A DNA stretch of 64,000 nucleotides from Plotosus lineatus (GCA_024760905.1 CM045745.1:11866282-11930281); one strand, 5' to 3'; shown: positions 44,676 to 56,505, numbered from the stretch's first letter. Program-made: numbers and translations. Notes: generated from the sequence alone by a model not told the origin.

Positions 44676-44993
44676 ATTATATATATACAGGGATACCTCA
44701 CTTTTTGTGGTTAATATATATATATATATACTAGTCCTCAAAAATTAGCATATTTTGATAAAGTTCATTATTTTCTGTAATGTACTGATAAACATTAGAC
44801 TTTCATATATTTTAGATTCATTACACACAATTGAAGTAGTTCAAGTCTTTTATTGTTTTAATATTGAATATTTAAAGTAAAGAAAACCAAAAATCCCCAT
44901 CTCAAAAAATTAGCATATTTCATCCGACCAATTAAAAAAAGGTTTTTTAATACAAAAAAGTCAACCTTCACATAATTATGTTCAGTTATGCAC

Positions 44994-45647
44994 TCAATAC
45001 TTGGTCGGGAATCCTTTTGCAGAAATGACTGCTTCAATGCGGCGTGGCATGGAGGCAATCAGCCTGTGGCACTGCTGAGGTGTTACGGAGGCCCAGGATG
45101 CTTCGATAGCAGCCTTAAGCTCATCCACAGTGTTGGGTCTGGTGTCTCTCAACTTTCTCTTCACAATATCCCACAGATTCTCTATGGGCTTCAGGTTAGG
45201 AGAGTTGGCAGGCCAATTGAGCCCAGTAATACCATGGTCAGTAAACCATTTAGCAGTGGTTTTGGCACTGTGAGCAGGTGCCAGGTCGTGCTGAAAAATG
45301 AAATCTTCATCTCCATCAAGCTTTTCAGCAGATGGAAGCATGAAGTGCTCCAAAATCTCCTGATAGCTAGCTGCATTGACCCTGCCCTTGATAAAACACA
45401 GTGGACCAACACCAGCAGCTGACATGGCACCCCAGACCATCACTGACTGTGGGTACTTGACACTGGACTTCAGGCATTTTGTCATTTCCTTCTCCCCAGT
45501 CTTCCTCCAGACTCTGGCGCCTTGATTTCCGAATGACATGCAAAATTTGCTTTCATCCGAAAAAAGTACTTTGGACCACTGAGCAACAGTCCAGTGCTGC
45601 TTCTCTGTAGCCCAGGTCAGCCGCTTCTGCCACTGTTTCTGGTTCAA
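44994..45647 (-). pseudogene. Tc1-like transposase, DDE catalytic domain
   Basis: 217 codons holding the catalytic domain: first Asp in KVLFSDESKF (D31), second in FQHDLAPAHS (D121), Glu in NSPNLKPIENLW (E156). D121 and E156 are separated by 34 residues, so the DD34E signature of Tc1 transposases is intact. The frame ends normally (KGFPTKY). Upstream it is cut off from the DNA-binding domain by a deletion and frame change, so it is not a complete cut-and-paste enzyme. The Met at 45647 is internal to the ancestral protein. Confidence 0.92.
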
Positions 45648-45690
45648 AAGTGACTTGACCTGGGGAATGCGGCACCTCTAGCCCAGTCCA

Positions 45691-45945
45691 CTACTTCCAC
45701 AGGTCCCCCAAGGTCTGGAATCGGCCCTTCTCCACAATCTTCCTCAGGGTCCGGTCACCTCTTCTGGTTGTGCAGCGTTTTGTGCCACACTTTTTCCTTC
45801 CCACAGACGTCCCACTGAGGTGCCTTGATACAGCACTCTGGGAACAGCCGATTCGCTCAGAGATTTCTTTCTGTGTCTTACCCTCTTGCTTGAGGATGTC
45901 AATAATGACCTTCTGGACAGCAGTCAGGTCGGCAGTCTTACCCAT
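45691..45945 (-). pseudogene. Tc1-like transposase, N-terminal DNA-binding domain
   Basis: 84 codons from the true initiator at 45945 (MGKTADLTAVQKVIIDILKQ), then ERIGCSQSAVSRHLSG, the first helix-turn-helix, and a basic linker with the start of the second (TLRKIVEKGRFQTL). It stops at TAG after GDLWK, where the family normally continues with an acidic residue and Trp. About 45 bp of the second HTH is also missing between here and 45665. The stop plus the deletion separate it from the catalytic part. Confidence 0.9.
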
Positions 45946-46172
45946 GATTGCGATTTTGAGTAATGAATCAGGCTGGGAGTTTTTAAAAGCCTCAGGAATC
46001 TTTTGCAGGTGTTTAGAGTTAATTGGTTGATTGAGATGATTAGGTTAATAGCTCGTTTAGACTACCTGAACATGATATGCTAATTTTTTGAGATAGGAAT
46101 TTTGGGTTTTCATGAGCTGTATGCCAAAATCATCAGCATTAAAACAATACAATAATAATTTTTTGAGAAGGA

Positions 46173-46175
46173 CTA

Positions 46176-46236
<61 letters not shown>
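46173..46236. repeat. (TA)n microsatellite beside Tc1
   Basis: TA run continuing the one at 44714-44730 on the other side of the transposon; the transposon inserted into it. Confidence 0.95.
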
Positions 46237-46241
<5 letters not shown>

Positions 46242-46441
46242 ATATCTTTTGTATATCACTTTGTAATCATTCTTCTATAATCAGCTGAAGAGAGAGGATG
46301 GTTTCACCACCGCTCAAAACAGATCTGTCGTGATAAATGGAGTTTCAATAGACAGTCTTTGTTCTGTCCTTTTATTTTTATTTTTATATTTGCTCTCCGA
46401 AAAAATGTTGAGCACTCTCTTATGGAAGGATCTACTCAGAA

Positions 46442-46446
<5 letters not shown>

Positions 46447-46530
<84 letters not shown>
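46447..46530. repeat. (TA)n microsatellite
   Basis: Long TA run with one TTTTA interruption. Confidence 0.95.
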
Positions 46531-46534
<4 letters not shown>

Positions 46535-47604
46535 TAAAATACTGTGTCATTTTAGGCAGTATATACTGTCATTTATGAATAGTCAACTCTTTACATTCAA
46601 CAACATTGTTGTTTATATCTTTTGTTTGATGAGTAAAAATATGTTAATTTATGTTCTTTAACTACAATTAAATCTCTTTTTAGACAATAAATAAAATTAA
46701 AAATGGACGTTTTTATGTAAACATCTCTTAATATAGTTTTACTATTTAATGGGATGCCCTAATTTTTTCATTTAATTATAGTGAACAAGTTAGTAAATAT
46801 TTACTACTGGATATCTTGTATAGAACGATCAGGGATTATCATCAGGCATCAAACTTTTTTAATCAGTCATATTTTTAATACATCTTCTTTGCCTTAAATC
46901 ACATTGTGAAGGCTTTAGTACTGTCCTCGAGAGGCACATATGGGAATGACTATCTCTCTTCCTTTATTGAATGGACTTTGCTAGGCAGATGTTTTTAAAG
47001 AGATTCATTGAAGTCTACAGATTGTTTTGCTTCAAAGTGGAAAAAAGCAGATAATTGCTGTGATTTAGAGCACAATCTTTTGATGGCACTGTTTTATCTC
47101 ATTTGGACAGATCACATAAGATAAACTGCAGAGTGAACGTTTGGGTGGACGTACAAAGAAAAAGCAAGAGAATGTCTGTGGTCATGGATCTGGATATAGG
47201 GAGTTTTTGTGATTTAGTCATTCAATAGTTTTTCCAAGGTGACCGTTTTGCATGGATTGTGGATATTGGGGGGGCAGGCCAGAACTAAGATTAACTGGAG
47301 TGAGAAGACAGAAGACAGAGAGAGAGAGAGAAAGAAAGGTAGTAGCTGATGAAAGGCTGAGATGAAAAACAGTGACTAGACCTGAAAAACCAAGAGGAAA
47401 AGCAAACAAGGTAAAGCGTCAGGATAAGGAGAAAGCAAGAAATGGGGGGATGTGAAATGAGTGGAACTACAGCTGACCTGAGTCTTGTGTTTGGTTTAGC
47501 ATGCTCAGCCAAGCTTTTTTGTGATTGGTTGGCAGGTTGGACCTGGAAGCTCTTGGGGCTCGAAGCACCCCTCTGACTCCTCAGAAAAAGAGGCAGAGAA
47601 ATAA

Positions 47605-47644
<40 letters not shown>

Positions 47645-49116
47645 GGAACAGAGACTTGCAGTTACACTGGCTCTATCAGCCACAGAGAGCAGAGCTCTTA
47701 ACCGTCTGCGCACACATATACACACTTGCAAACACTCACACACGTGTGCTAGTATCTCCGCGTCCCTCTAGGCATGGACCAACCCACTGCTGCTGCTGTG
47801 TTGCTGACTTCTCTTGTGCTTCTGGTATAGTTCCTGAACTTTAATTCTACTTACAATATTCAATTATATATACAATAATTTTCAGGTATTTATTCTCTTA
47901 TGGGTCGTTATCATTTTCATATGATTTCAAGTCTCAGTTGTTGTTTTTTTTTTTTTTTTTGGGAGGGGGGGAGTCTTGACAAAGTTATGATATAGTGAAG
48001 TATTAATATTGCATGGAATTATTGGAGTGTGTTCTGCAATGGTATTGTATAATGATAAATACTTAAGCCTTCTATGATTGGACATTTTTCCATAAGAAAA
48101 AAGCAAGAATTTTGATGATCGAAATGAATTATAAAGAAAATACATATACAAAATACGCAAGTACAGTATATAGAATTCGGACTGGCAAAAGTGTTTAAAG
48201 AAATGTCAGATGATCATATGACCTCCCAATTAAAAAACAAATACCATGTATATTGATGCAACCCAGGGCAGGTGAAAGTAAGCTTTGTGTTAAAGGCTTT
48301 TGGCTGTCAAAGGCTGCCCTTTACACAAGTCCCTCTACTACATCACATCCACATCTCTGCAAGAGGATGGTCCTATCCAGGCAAGTATTTGCTCATGATT
48401 TGGGAATGTGAAGTATTTCAACTTTATGTAATCAACCAAAAATTACACCACTAGAAATCTTCAGGTTATCAATAAAAATTGCATCCCAATATAATAAGTT
48501 GGATTAATAGTTCCCAAGTGAAATAATCAGCCAGGGCTCCAGTGAAAACAGACTGATGAGGAGGCAGGTTATAATGTGTCAACGCCATAGCAATGATCCA
48601 GGGACTTGATTACAGTGACAGGTTGCATTTTAGATTGAAGCTGTGGTCTGTACTGCTGAGAAAATAACTATAACTCAGACAAATCACACTTTGGGCATCA
48701 TATATTACCAAGACCTTAAAAAAGATCTATGGATTTTTTTTTAATTTTTTTTTATTTATTTTTTTTTTTTACCAAACTCAGGAACATTTAGTAATGAAAA
48801 CAGTGTAGCATGACTGGGAAATCCCAGTTATGATTTCCAATACAAACAATAAAAGTTGATGATGATGATTTTTATTATTATGATTATTATTATTATTATT
48901 ATTAAAAAGCCCAAAAGACTTATCCATTATTGCTAATTCAGTATTATTAAAACTGGTGATAAGTGATCAAATACTGAGAAAAATTTCAATGGTTTTTGCT
49001 GCAGAATTGTAATAATACAGACTATTTTCTGGTTATTATTGTGCAACTGAAACTAAATATACAATTGGGTTTTTTTAACTGTTATTTATCCTCCATTGTA
49101 ATGTTTTAATTAATTT
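46531..49116. other. Unassigned stretch with simple repeats
   Basis: No coding region or mobile element recognised. Contains an (AG)n run at 47606-47642, a T tract at 47942-47960, T-rich sequence at 48727-48770 and (ATT)n at 48866-48904. It could be single-copy intronic or intergenic sequence. Confidence 0.45.
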
Positions 49117-49195
49117 ATGTCCTCATGCAGCCATGAGGCGGGGGGGGGCACTAACCAGTGTCTCTCCCCCTTATGCCGGTCCCAAGCCCGGATAA

Positions 49196-50758
49196 ATGCA
49201 GAGGGTTGCGACAGGAAGGGCATCCGGCGTAAAACTTCTGCCACATTTAAAAATGCAAATGATCAAAACAAAATTCATACCGGATCGGTCGAGGCCCGGG
49301 TTAACAACGACCGCCATCAGTGCTGTCAACCAACAGGGTGCTGATGGAAATTGGACTACTGTTGGTCGAAGACGTCGAAGAAGGAGAGGCGGGAGGCGTG
49401 TCCGTAGGCAGAGAGAGAAGAGGAAATGCGTGAGCCTTGGACTGAGAGTAGGGACTTTGAATGTTGGAACTATGCAAGGAAAAGATAGGGAGCTGGCTGA
49501 CATGATGCAGAGGAGGAAGGTGGACATACTGTGTGTTCAGGAGACAAGGTGGAAAGGTAGAAAGGCTAAAAGCTTAGGAGCAGGGTTTAAACTGTTTTAT
49601 AATGGTGTGGATGGGAAGAGAAATGGAGTAGGAGTCATCTTGAAGGAGGGGTTTGTCAGGAATGTTCTAGAAGTGAAAAGAGTGTCAGACAGAGTGATGA
49701 GTCTCAAGTTAGAAATTGAAGGCGTGATAGTCAATGTTGTTAGTGCTTATGCCCCACAGGCAGGATGTAAGCTAGAAGAGAAGGAGAGATTCTGGAGTGA
49801 GTTAGATGAAGTGATGCAGAGTACCCCCAGAGGTGAAAGAGTGGTCATTGGAGCAGACTTCAATGGACATGTTGGTGCAGGCAACAGAGGGGACGAGGAA
49901 GTGATGGGCAGGTTTGGTATCCAGGACAGGAACACAGAAGGACAGATGTTGATCGATTTTGCAAAAAGGATGGAAATGGCTGTGGTGAATACTTTCTTCC
50001 AGAAGAAACAGAAGCATAGGGTGACTTATGAAAGCGGAGGTAAGAGCACACAGGTAGACTACATCTTGCGTAGGCGATGTAATTTGAAGGAAGTCAGTGA
50101 ATGCAAAGTAGTAGTGGGTGAGAGTGTTGACAAACAGCATAGGATGGTGGTGTGCAGGATGACACTGATGGTGAGAAAGGTGAAAAAGGCAAAGGTAGAG
50201 CAGAAGACAAAGTGGTGGAAGCTGAAAAAGGAAGAGTGTCGTGTTGTCTTCAAGGAGGAGTTGAAACAGGCTTTGGGTAGTCAGGAAGTGCTTCCAGAGG
50301 ACTGGACAACCACAGCCAATGTGATCAGGGAGACCGGTAGGAGAGTATTTGGTGTGTCCTCTGGAAGGAAAGTAGATAAGGAAACTTGGTGGTGGAATGA
50401 GGAAGTGCAGGAGTGTGTACAAAAGAAGAGGTTAGCCAAGAAGAAGTGGGACATTGAGAGGACCGAAGAGAGTAAACAGGAGTACAGGGAGACACAGCGT
50501 AAGGCGAAGGTAGCAGTGTCAAAGGCCAAACAGAGGGCGTATGATGACTTGTATGATAGGTTGAACAGTAAGGAGGGAGAAAATGATCTATACAGGTTAG
50601 CACAGCAGAGAAATAGAGATGGGAAAGACGTGCAGCAAGTTAGAGTGATAAAGGACAGAGAGGGAAATGTATTGACTGATGACAGAAGTGTGCTGGGAAG
50701 ATGGAAAGAGTACTTTGAAGAGCTGATGAATGAGGAAAATGAGAGAGAAAAAGAGTAG
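49196..50758 (+). pseudogene. RTE polyprotein part 1: AP-like endonuclease and linker
   Basis: 520 codons from the first in-frame ATG. Residues 1-80 are basic (RRRRRRRGGRRVRR near 58-71). The endonuclease/exonuclease/phosphatase fold follows with its catalytic residues visible: Asn in GTLNVGTM (89), Glu in VQETRW (117), Tyr in SAYAP (185), Asp-x-Asn in IGADFNGHVG (221, 223), Asp in QVDYIL (288), His in KQHRMVV (315). It would nick target DNA to prime reverse transcription. The last 200 residues are a basic linker toward the polymerase. The stop at 50758 comes from a frame change; the next frame continues in register. One lesion separates this from an intact protein. Confidence 0.92.
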
Positions 50759-50897
50759 AAGGGGTGACCGTTGAGGAGCAGGAAGTAGCAAAGATTAGTA
50801 AGGGAGAAGTGAGGAGGGCATTGAAGAGGATGAAGAGTGGAAAGGCAGTTGGCCCTGATGACATACCAGTTGAGGTATGGAAGTGTCTAGGGAGGTA
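50752..50897 (+). pseudogene. RTE polyprotein part 2: short bridging frame
   Basis: Frame beginning RVEGVTVEEQEVAKI and continuing ALKRMKSGKAVGPDDIPVEV to WKCLG. This is the entry to the reverse transcriptase (GPDDIP motif). It overlaps the end of part 1 and is lost at a one-base deletion near 50890 (gggagg where family spacing needs one more base). Confidence 0.8.
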
Positions 50898-52247
50898 GCA
50901 GTAGATTTTCTGACAAGAATATTCAACAAGGTCTTAGAAAGTGAGCAGATGCCAGAGGAATGGAGGAGAAGTGTGCTTGTGCCCATTTTTAAGAACAAGG
51001 GCGATGTACAGAGTTGTGGCAACTACAGAGGGATGAAGTTGATGAGCCATACAATGAAGCTATGGGAAAGAATAGTGGAAGCAAGACTAAGGGCAGAGGT
51101 CAGCATTTGTGAACAACAGTTTGGTTTCATGCCAAGAAAGAGCACCACAGATGCAGTGTTTGCTTTGAGGATGTTAATAGAGAAGTACAGAGAAGGTCAG
51201 AAGGAGCTGCATTGTGCCTTTGTGGATCTGGAGAAAGCATATGACAGGGTGCCGAGAGAAGAACTGTGGTATTGTATGAGGAAGTCTGGAGTGACAGAGA
51301 AGTATGTTAGAGTGGTGCAGGACATGTATGATAGATGTAAGACAGTGGTGAGGTGTGCTGTCGGTGTGACAGAAGAGTTCAAGGTGGAGGTGGGACTACA
51401 TCAAGGGTCAGCTCTCAGCCCCTTCTTGTTTGCTATGGTGATGGACAGGCTAACAGATGAGGTTAGACAAGAATCTCCATGGACTATGATGTTTGCAGAT
51501 GACATTGTGATCTGTAGTGAGAGCAGAGACCAAGTGGAGGAAAATCTAGAGAGGTGGAGGTATGCCCTGGAAAGGAGGGGATTGAAGGTTAGTCTTAGTA
51601 AGACAGAATACATGTGTGTGAACGACAAGGACCCAAGAGGAACTTTGAGGTTACAGGGGGCAGAGATAAAGAAGGTGGAGGATTTTAAGTACTTAGGCTC
51701 AACAATCCAGAGCAATGGAGAGTGTGGAAAAGAGGTGAAGAAGCGCGTGCAGGCAGGTTGGAATGGATGGAGAAAAGTGTCCGGTGTGATGTGTGATAGG
51801 AGAGTATCGGCAAGAATGAAGGGAAAAGTGTACAAGACGGTGATGAGGCCAGCAATGTTGTATGGTTTAGAGACAGTGGCCCTGGGGAAAAGACAGGAGT
51901 CAGAGTTGGAGGTAGCAGAGATGAAAATGTTGAGGTTCTCTTTGGGAGTAACGAGGATGGATAGGATCAGAAATGAGTACATCAGAGGGACAGCACATGT
52001 TAGATGTTTTGGAGACAAAGTCAGAGAGGCTAGATTGAGATGGTTTGGACATGTACAGAGGAGGGATAGTGAGTATATTGGTCGTAGGATGCTGAGGTTG
52101 GAACTACCAGGCAAAAGGCCCAGAGGAAGACCAAAGAGAAGATTTATGGATGCAGTGAAGGCGGACATGAAGGTCGTTGGAGTAAGAGTAGAAGATGCAG
52201 AGGATAGGGAGAGATGGAGGCAGATCATTTGCTGTGGCGACCCCTGA
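50877..52247 (+). pseudogene. RTE polyprotein part 3: reverse transcriptase and C-terminus
   Basis: 456 codons. Reverse-transcriptase motifs in order: RRSVLVPIFKNKGDVQSCGN (about 31-49), FGFMPRKSTTDA, HCAFVDLEKAYDRVP (catalytic Asp 117), GLHQGSALSPFLFA, MMFADDIVI (catalytic Asp pair, 208-209), LSKTEYM and FKYLGST. A C-terminal tail with RLRWFGHVQRR and GKRPRGRPKRRFMD ends at CGDP. All catalytic residues are present. The Met at 50877 is only the first after the frameshift; the true protein starts at 49196. It would copy RTE RNA and, in trans, SINEs with the same tail. Confidence 0.92.
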
Positions 52248-52284
52248 AGGGAACAGCCGAAAGGAAAAGAAGAAGATACATACA

Positions 52285-52555
52285 TGCATTTATTAATTTT
52301 CACTAAATGCTTTGCGCCAGCTAAGGCCGCAGTGGATCCAGAGCCTATCCCGCGAACATCAGAGACGATTTCAAGTAACCAATCAAACTACTGGCCTATT
52401 TTTGAGAAAGTAGACCTGACAATTTATCGGAAACCCACACAGACATGAGAAAACATACGAAACTCCATATCAGTAGTGACTCAAACCTAGGATCGAACAC
52501 AAGCCCTGGAGCTGTGAGTCTACAATGCTGTCCTCTGCACCAACATGCTACATCT
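52285..52555 (-). mobile_element. R1 dispersed repeat, strongly diverged
   Basis: Inverse R1-like order: 'gagcctatcccgcgaacatc', 'ggaaacccacacagacatga', 'acgaaactccatatcagtag', 'gagctgtgagtctacaatgc'. Starts almost at the RTE end. Confidence 0.55.
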
Positions 52556-52713
52556 TGCAGTAGTTTTATTAGATTTAATCATAATTCAAAAAAATCAAGA
52601 TCAGCTAGAAAAGGCTTGTGATAACCAATAAATGATTACACTCTCAACATATAAATCATCCTGTTTGATTTGCACTTGAGGATTAACATCTAAAACATAT
52701 GCATACCTATATA

Positions 52714-52966
52714 CAGTGGTACCTCACTTTACGAAATTAATCCGTTCCAGAGCCTTTTTCTTAACCTGGATTTTTCGTAAATTGAACCGCATTTTACATG
52801 TAAAACGCATGATTCGTTCCAAGGCCCCCAATACTGCCCCCTAAACCCTTTAAAATTATTAAAGCATACCTTTTAAGACCTCCTTCTGCGCCAATATCGT
52901 ACCAATGGTAGACGGTTTGGCCATATTCCTTTGTGACTCTTTTCACTCGCACTGGAAATCACACGC

Positions 52967-53005
<39 letters not shown>

Positions 53006-53429
53006 CATGTCTTCTGAGCAGAGTTCTAATCTTACAAATGTTTATGGAAGGTTAAAAGCCTGACTCAAAAAACAGTAACTCTGTCCTTTACACGAAAAGC
53101 ATTATGGGAGATGCAGCTCCATAATAGCCAATGGGAGGGAGCTCGTCATCCCTACTAGCCAATGGGAGGCCAGCGGGGCGAAATGTTGAGAGATAGCCAA
53201 TGGGATGGAGCTGCATCATCCCTCCTAGCCAATGGGAGTCCAGCGGGGCAGGATGTTGGAAGATAGTCAATGGGAAAGCAGCTCGTGCATTGTTTGAATG
53301 TTTGAATGGCGCGTTTGGCTCGTTTCGTAAGGAGAACTTGTTTCGTATACAGATGAAAAATTCTGGAAAATGTTTTTCGTAACCTGGATTTTTCGTTTGC
53401 TGGGACTATCATAAGGTGAGGTACCACTG
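52714..53429. mobile_element. Tigger-type MITE
   Basis: Ends cagtggtacctcactttacg and, inverted, cagtggtacctcaccttatg, with TA flanks (52712-52713, 53430-53431). The terminal 120 bp match the Tigger elements at 30368 and 40094. Coding is deleted. A roughly 70-bp CCAAT-containing unit is repeated in tandem at 53120-53275. A (GT)n run lies at 52970-53001. Confidence 0.88.
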
Positions 53430-53431
53430 TA

Positions 53432-55299
53432 TTCCTATTCTACAAAGTGAGCTCGATATAAAACACACTCAGCTCTTAAAGCAGGATTTTCTAATCCTCA
53501 AGTTTCGCCAGTCCCTAATTAGCACTATCAGTGCAGCTCTAAAGCACTGTGAATACAGTCAAAGATAAGAAGTAGTATCACTTTAGCTTTTAGCTGTTTT
53601 TGGTTACCGTTGTCAAATGAGTAGTCTTTCAGTAATTCGGTGCAAATCTACTGATTGCTTTCAAAAGAAACTGGGCAGGCAGAGCAGGAAAATCAAGCCA
53701 AAGGTTTATTTACCCAAATGTGGCCTAAGTGCAGTCATTTCATACAATCCTTTGCGAATATGACTTTCTCCATGCTCTATCGGCTGTGTTTAGATCGCTA
53801 ACCTCCTCTATTGTATACCATATTGCAAGAGCTTGATTTGTTTGTGGTATACCCATTCGAACTAATCTTGGCCTGCGTTTGAATCAGGCAGTGTTTTTGC
53901 TGCCTGCCCAAAGAAAACAAACTAGCGATGTCATTACCGCGTATCTTCTCTTTTTATGAGGGTTACTCTTTATCCTTGACTAAACAAGATGCCATATTTC
54001 TGGGGTGAAGCCAATACTTTGATGTATTTTTCCCCTAAAATACCCTGCCAGGCTTTTGCTAAGTATTTTCAGTCTGGGGATAGAAATGCTTTATTATTTT
54101 GCTACTTGGCTACGGAAAACATTTAGCAGCTCAGTAGGCGTTTCAGAGCAGGTGTTTTTCACAATACCTCTTCATTCTACGGTCCCAGTCTAGACACCAC
54201 AGCTTAGACCGCCTTCATGGGTTAATTCTGCAAATGGAATGTTCTTAAAAGCATTCCCTTTGCTCTTTTGTGCACTGAAATGGCCCCATTTGTGATGTTG
54301 GCGTATGCTGAAACGTCCATTATTCTTGTGAGAACTCGTGAGTAACAATGGGTTCACCGGGGACATTTACACACTCCAGAGCACTTATATGAGTAGCGCA
54401 ACCTCAGATCAATCTCAGATTGAGACGTTTCTTTGTTCCTTCTGAATCTTGATTTTGCCTGTCTATCGATTGTCCCAATAGAAACCAACGGGTCTCCACA
54501 CTACACATCTCTCTGTACGCAATTCTTTTTGTCTATATTTGATTATTTTTATCGTGTGTTTTAATAAACATGGGTGAGCATGACAGCTTGACTTGATATT
54601 TGTTTCATTTGTTTTTAAACTGACTTAACGAGGTGAAATGTTCTATGGGTGATGAGTCCCATGTGAAAATAGCATTAGTTTTTGATCTGTGATTTTTGGC
54701 TGGGAACCAGTTATGAAGCCGCTGCTCCACTCGCTGTCACGGCATGCCTGAGTTGCACATTGTCCTTGCAAGTGCTGAATTCAAATTCTCATAATATTGA
54801 TCTTGGAACTAGAATCCTATCTCGTATATCCTCAGTGCGAAATTCTCCTCTCTCCACAATTATCATGAGAGGGAGAAAAATAGGCTTGAGCTTGTTAAGA
54901 GAGGCGTAGTGTTTCACACTGAAGGGGATGACGCTGACACCTAAGAGAAATAAGCTGTAGGAAACATGAGACTTTTGTCTATTTCCTACTTGACGTTATC
55001 ATGTTCCATTCTCTTTCAGATAGACACCTGCCTGTTTTCACTGGCTTGCATTTTTTCCTTTGGTCATGTTAGCACTTTTTTCTGTGTAATGCTTCAGCCT
55101 GCAATGTGGATATGCAATATTTTTCATGAAATTGCTCATCAATCATCACCAATGGCAGTGCAATGTTACATATAGGCAGGCTGAAGAGCAATAGCTTGTG
55201 CCAATAAAATTTCTTGCCAGAGCAACAATAAATAACAAAATAGCCTCAAACAAATTTAAGGCGAGAAGTTTTTACATTTAACTTAAACTACGGTATGTT
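53432..55299. other. Unassigned non-coding stretch
   Basis: About 1.9 kb of moderately complex sequence without recognised repeats or coding; one of the best candidates for single-copy DNA here. Confidence 0.45.
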
Positions 55300-56302
55300 G
55301 TCATGTGTGGTGGTAGCGATGTCGTTTTTAGCATGTCTGGCTTACAGTAAGAAGGTACTGGATTTGAGTCTCCGGTTCAGAGAGGACATTTTTGTATGGA
55401 GCTTGCATGTTCTCCTCATGCTTGCATGGGTTTTCTTTGGGTACTTTGGTTACCTGTCACTTAGGGTGGAGTGAAAATTATGAAAAATTTAATTTTTGAT
55501 TATTTTTACTTGGAATAGAAATAAAAATATGTGGAGAGGTGTCATCTAAAAGATTTTAAATTTTCATCTTGATAAGTTGATATCTTAGGCTCCCCCAAGA
55601 GTGATGAAAATGACTATATTTGGGCATTTTTGCTGAAAATGTTTAATTCCGATATAGTGATCCAGTTTGCTTCGATATTATCAAAAACATATATTTTAGG
55701 CAGTTTGGCACAGTGTTAACATATATTGTCTCAAAAAAACCCCACACATATTCAGATGCGTCGATATGACTGTCACATATTGAAGTCTCATTTTGTCTCG
55801 AAAACTGGCATTTTTGCCCTCGACTCCAGTCTTGTACGGATGAAGCCGTCTCGGCGATTGTTGCCACATACAGACCGTGATGCCTCAGTCACCACCTTGA
55901 TGCCCCTCTCCACAGCCTGTGTGTGGCAGGGGTATCTGTCGAATGTGCCATATGCTGTCGCCACCTGGCGATAGTTTCCTCTACTAAACTACTGAGTCCT
56001 GACCTTTCCAGTCATACCAAATCTGTGAACTGTGAATGTTCGAATTATTTCGAGTTATTCCCTTTGTCGGCAATCGCGTGCTCGCGTGCTCTCAAAATCG
56101 ACTCGACATACTTTATTTCGAGTGAGTTCGGGGAACCTCGAAATTTTTTTTTACAGATTTTTAATATTTTGCGTATGTTTATAACTGGTATTGTTACGTC
56201 TTTTCTACACTATTCTGAATTGATTGTGAAAAACTATGTTTCACTCCACCCTACCGTCACTGATAAAAGGCATGCACATTAGTCTAATTTAAGTGTGAAT
56301 GG

Positions 56303-56383
<81 letters not shown>

Positions 56384-56505
56384 GCTCTGCATTGGTCTGG
56401 AGAGCTGTTCAGGGTGTACGATATCTTAGCCTAGAGTCAGCTGGTAAATGCTCCAGCCTCTCTGCAAACTCAAAAGGATTAAGTGGTTATGCAAATTAAT
56501 AAATT
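55300..56505 (+). mobile_element. R1 dispersed repeat split by a hAT-like element
   Basis: R1 5' part at 55300-55461 ('gagcttgcatgttctcctca', 'gttacctgtcact'). It resumes at 56254 ('ccgtcactgataaaaggcat', 'gcacattagtctaattta'), then (GT)n at 56305-56381, then the tail 'gagctgttcagggtgtacga' to 'ggattaagtggttatgcaaa'. Confidence 0.75.
55462..56253. mobile_element. hAT-like element with TAGGGTGGAGTGAAA ends
   Basis: Begins tagggtggagtgaaa and ends tttcactccacccta, a perfect 15-bp inverted repeat. Flanking 8-mers ctgtcact (55454-55461) and ccgtcact (56254-56261) match at 7 of 8. The 792-bp interior has no transposase that I can recognise. The 8-bp duplication points to hAT, but the terminal sequence is not a hAT end that I know. 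Confidence 0.75.

Larger units (their letters stand above)
44731..46176 (-). mobile_element. Tc1-like DNA transposon
   Basis: Ends CTAGTCCTCAAAAATTAGC and, inverted, CTAGTCCTTCTCAAAAAATT, flanked by TA inside (TA)n on both sides. Each end also has a second inner copy of ctcaaaaaattagcatat (about 44910 and 46080), giving IR/DR-type ends of about 200 bp. It encodes a broken transposase on the minus strand. It resembles a Tc1-like family widespread in fishes, about 1.6 kb when complete. Confidence 0.93.
49130..52276 (+). mobile_element. Near full-length RTE-clade non-LTR retrotransposon
   Basis: Has a 5' leader ('ccggtcccaagcccggataa', 'gacaggaagggcatccgg'), one long ancestral reading frame for an apurinic-type endonuclease plus reverse transcriptase, and the compact 3' end 'tggcgacccctgaagggaac...gaagaag' directly after the stop. 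The short 3' UTR and absence of a separate ORF1 fit the RTE clade. The frame is broken twice (near 50750 and 50890). Its 3' end is repeated at 16771, 21682 and 42135. Ends are approximate and no clear target duplication was found. Confidence 0.92.

Noticed and set aside
47606..47830. Possible 5' UTR or promoter of a host gene near the (AG)n run
   Set aside because: Only a GA-rich run and a mixed-composition stretch; no CpG island, start codon with open frame or splice donor that I could defend.
49802..50603. Minus-strand frames of 64-206 codons opposite the RTE gene
   Set aside because: They are antisense shadows of a long real coding frame, rich in Ser/Leu/Pro as expected from its reverse complement.
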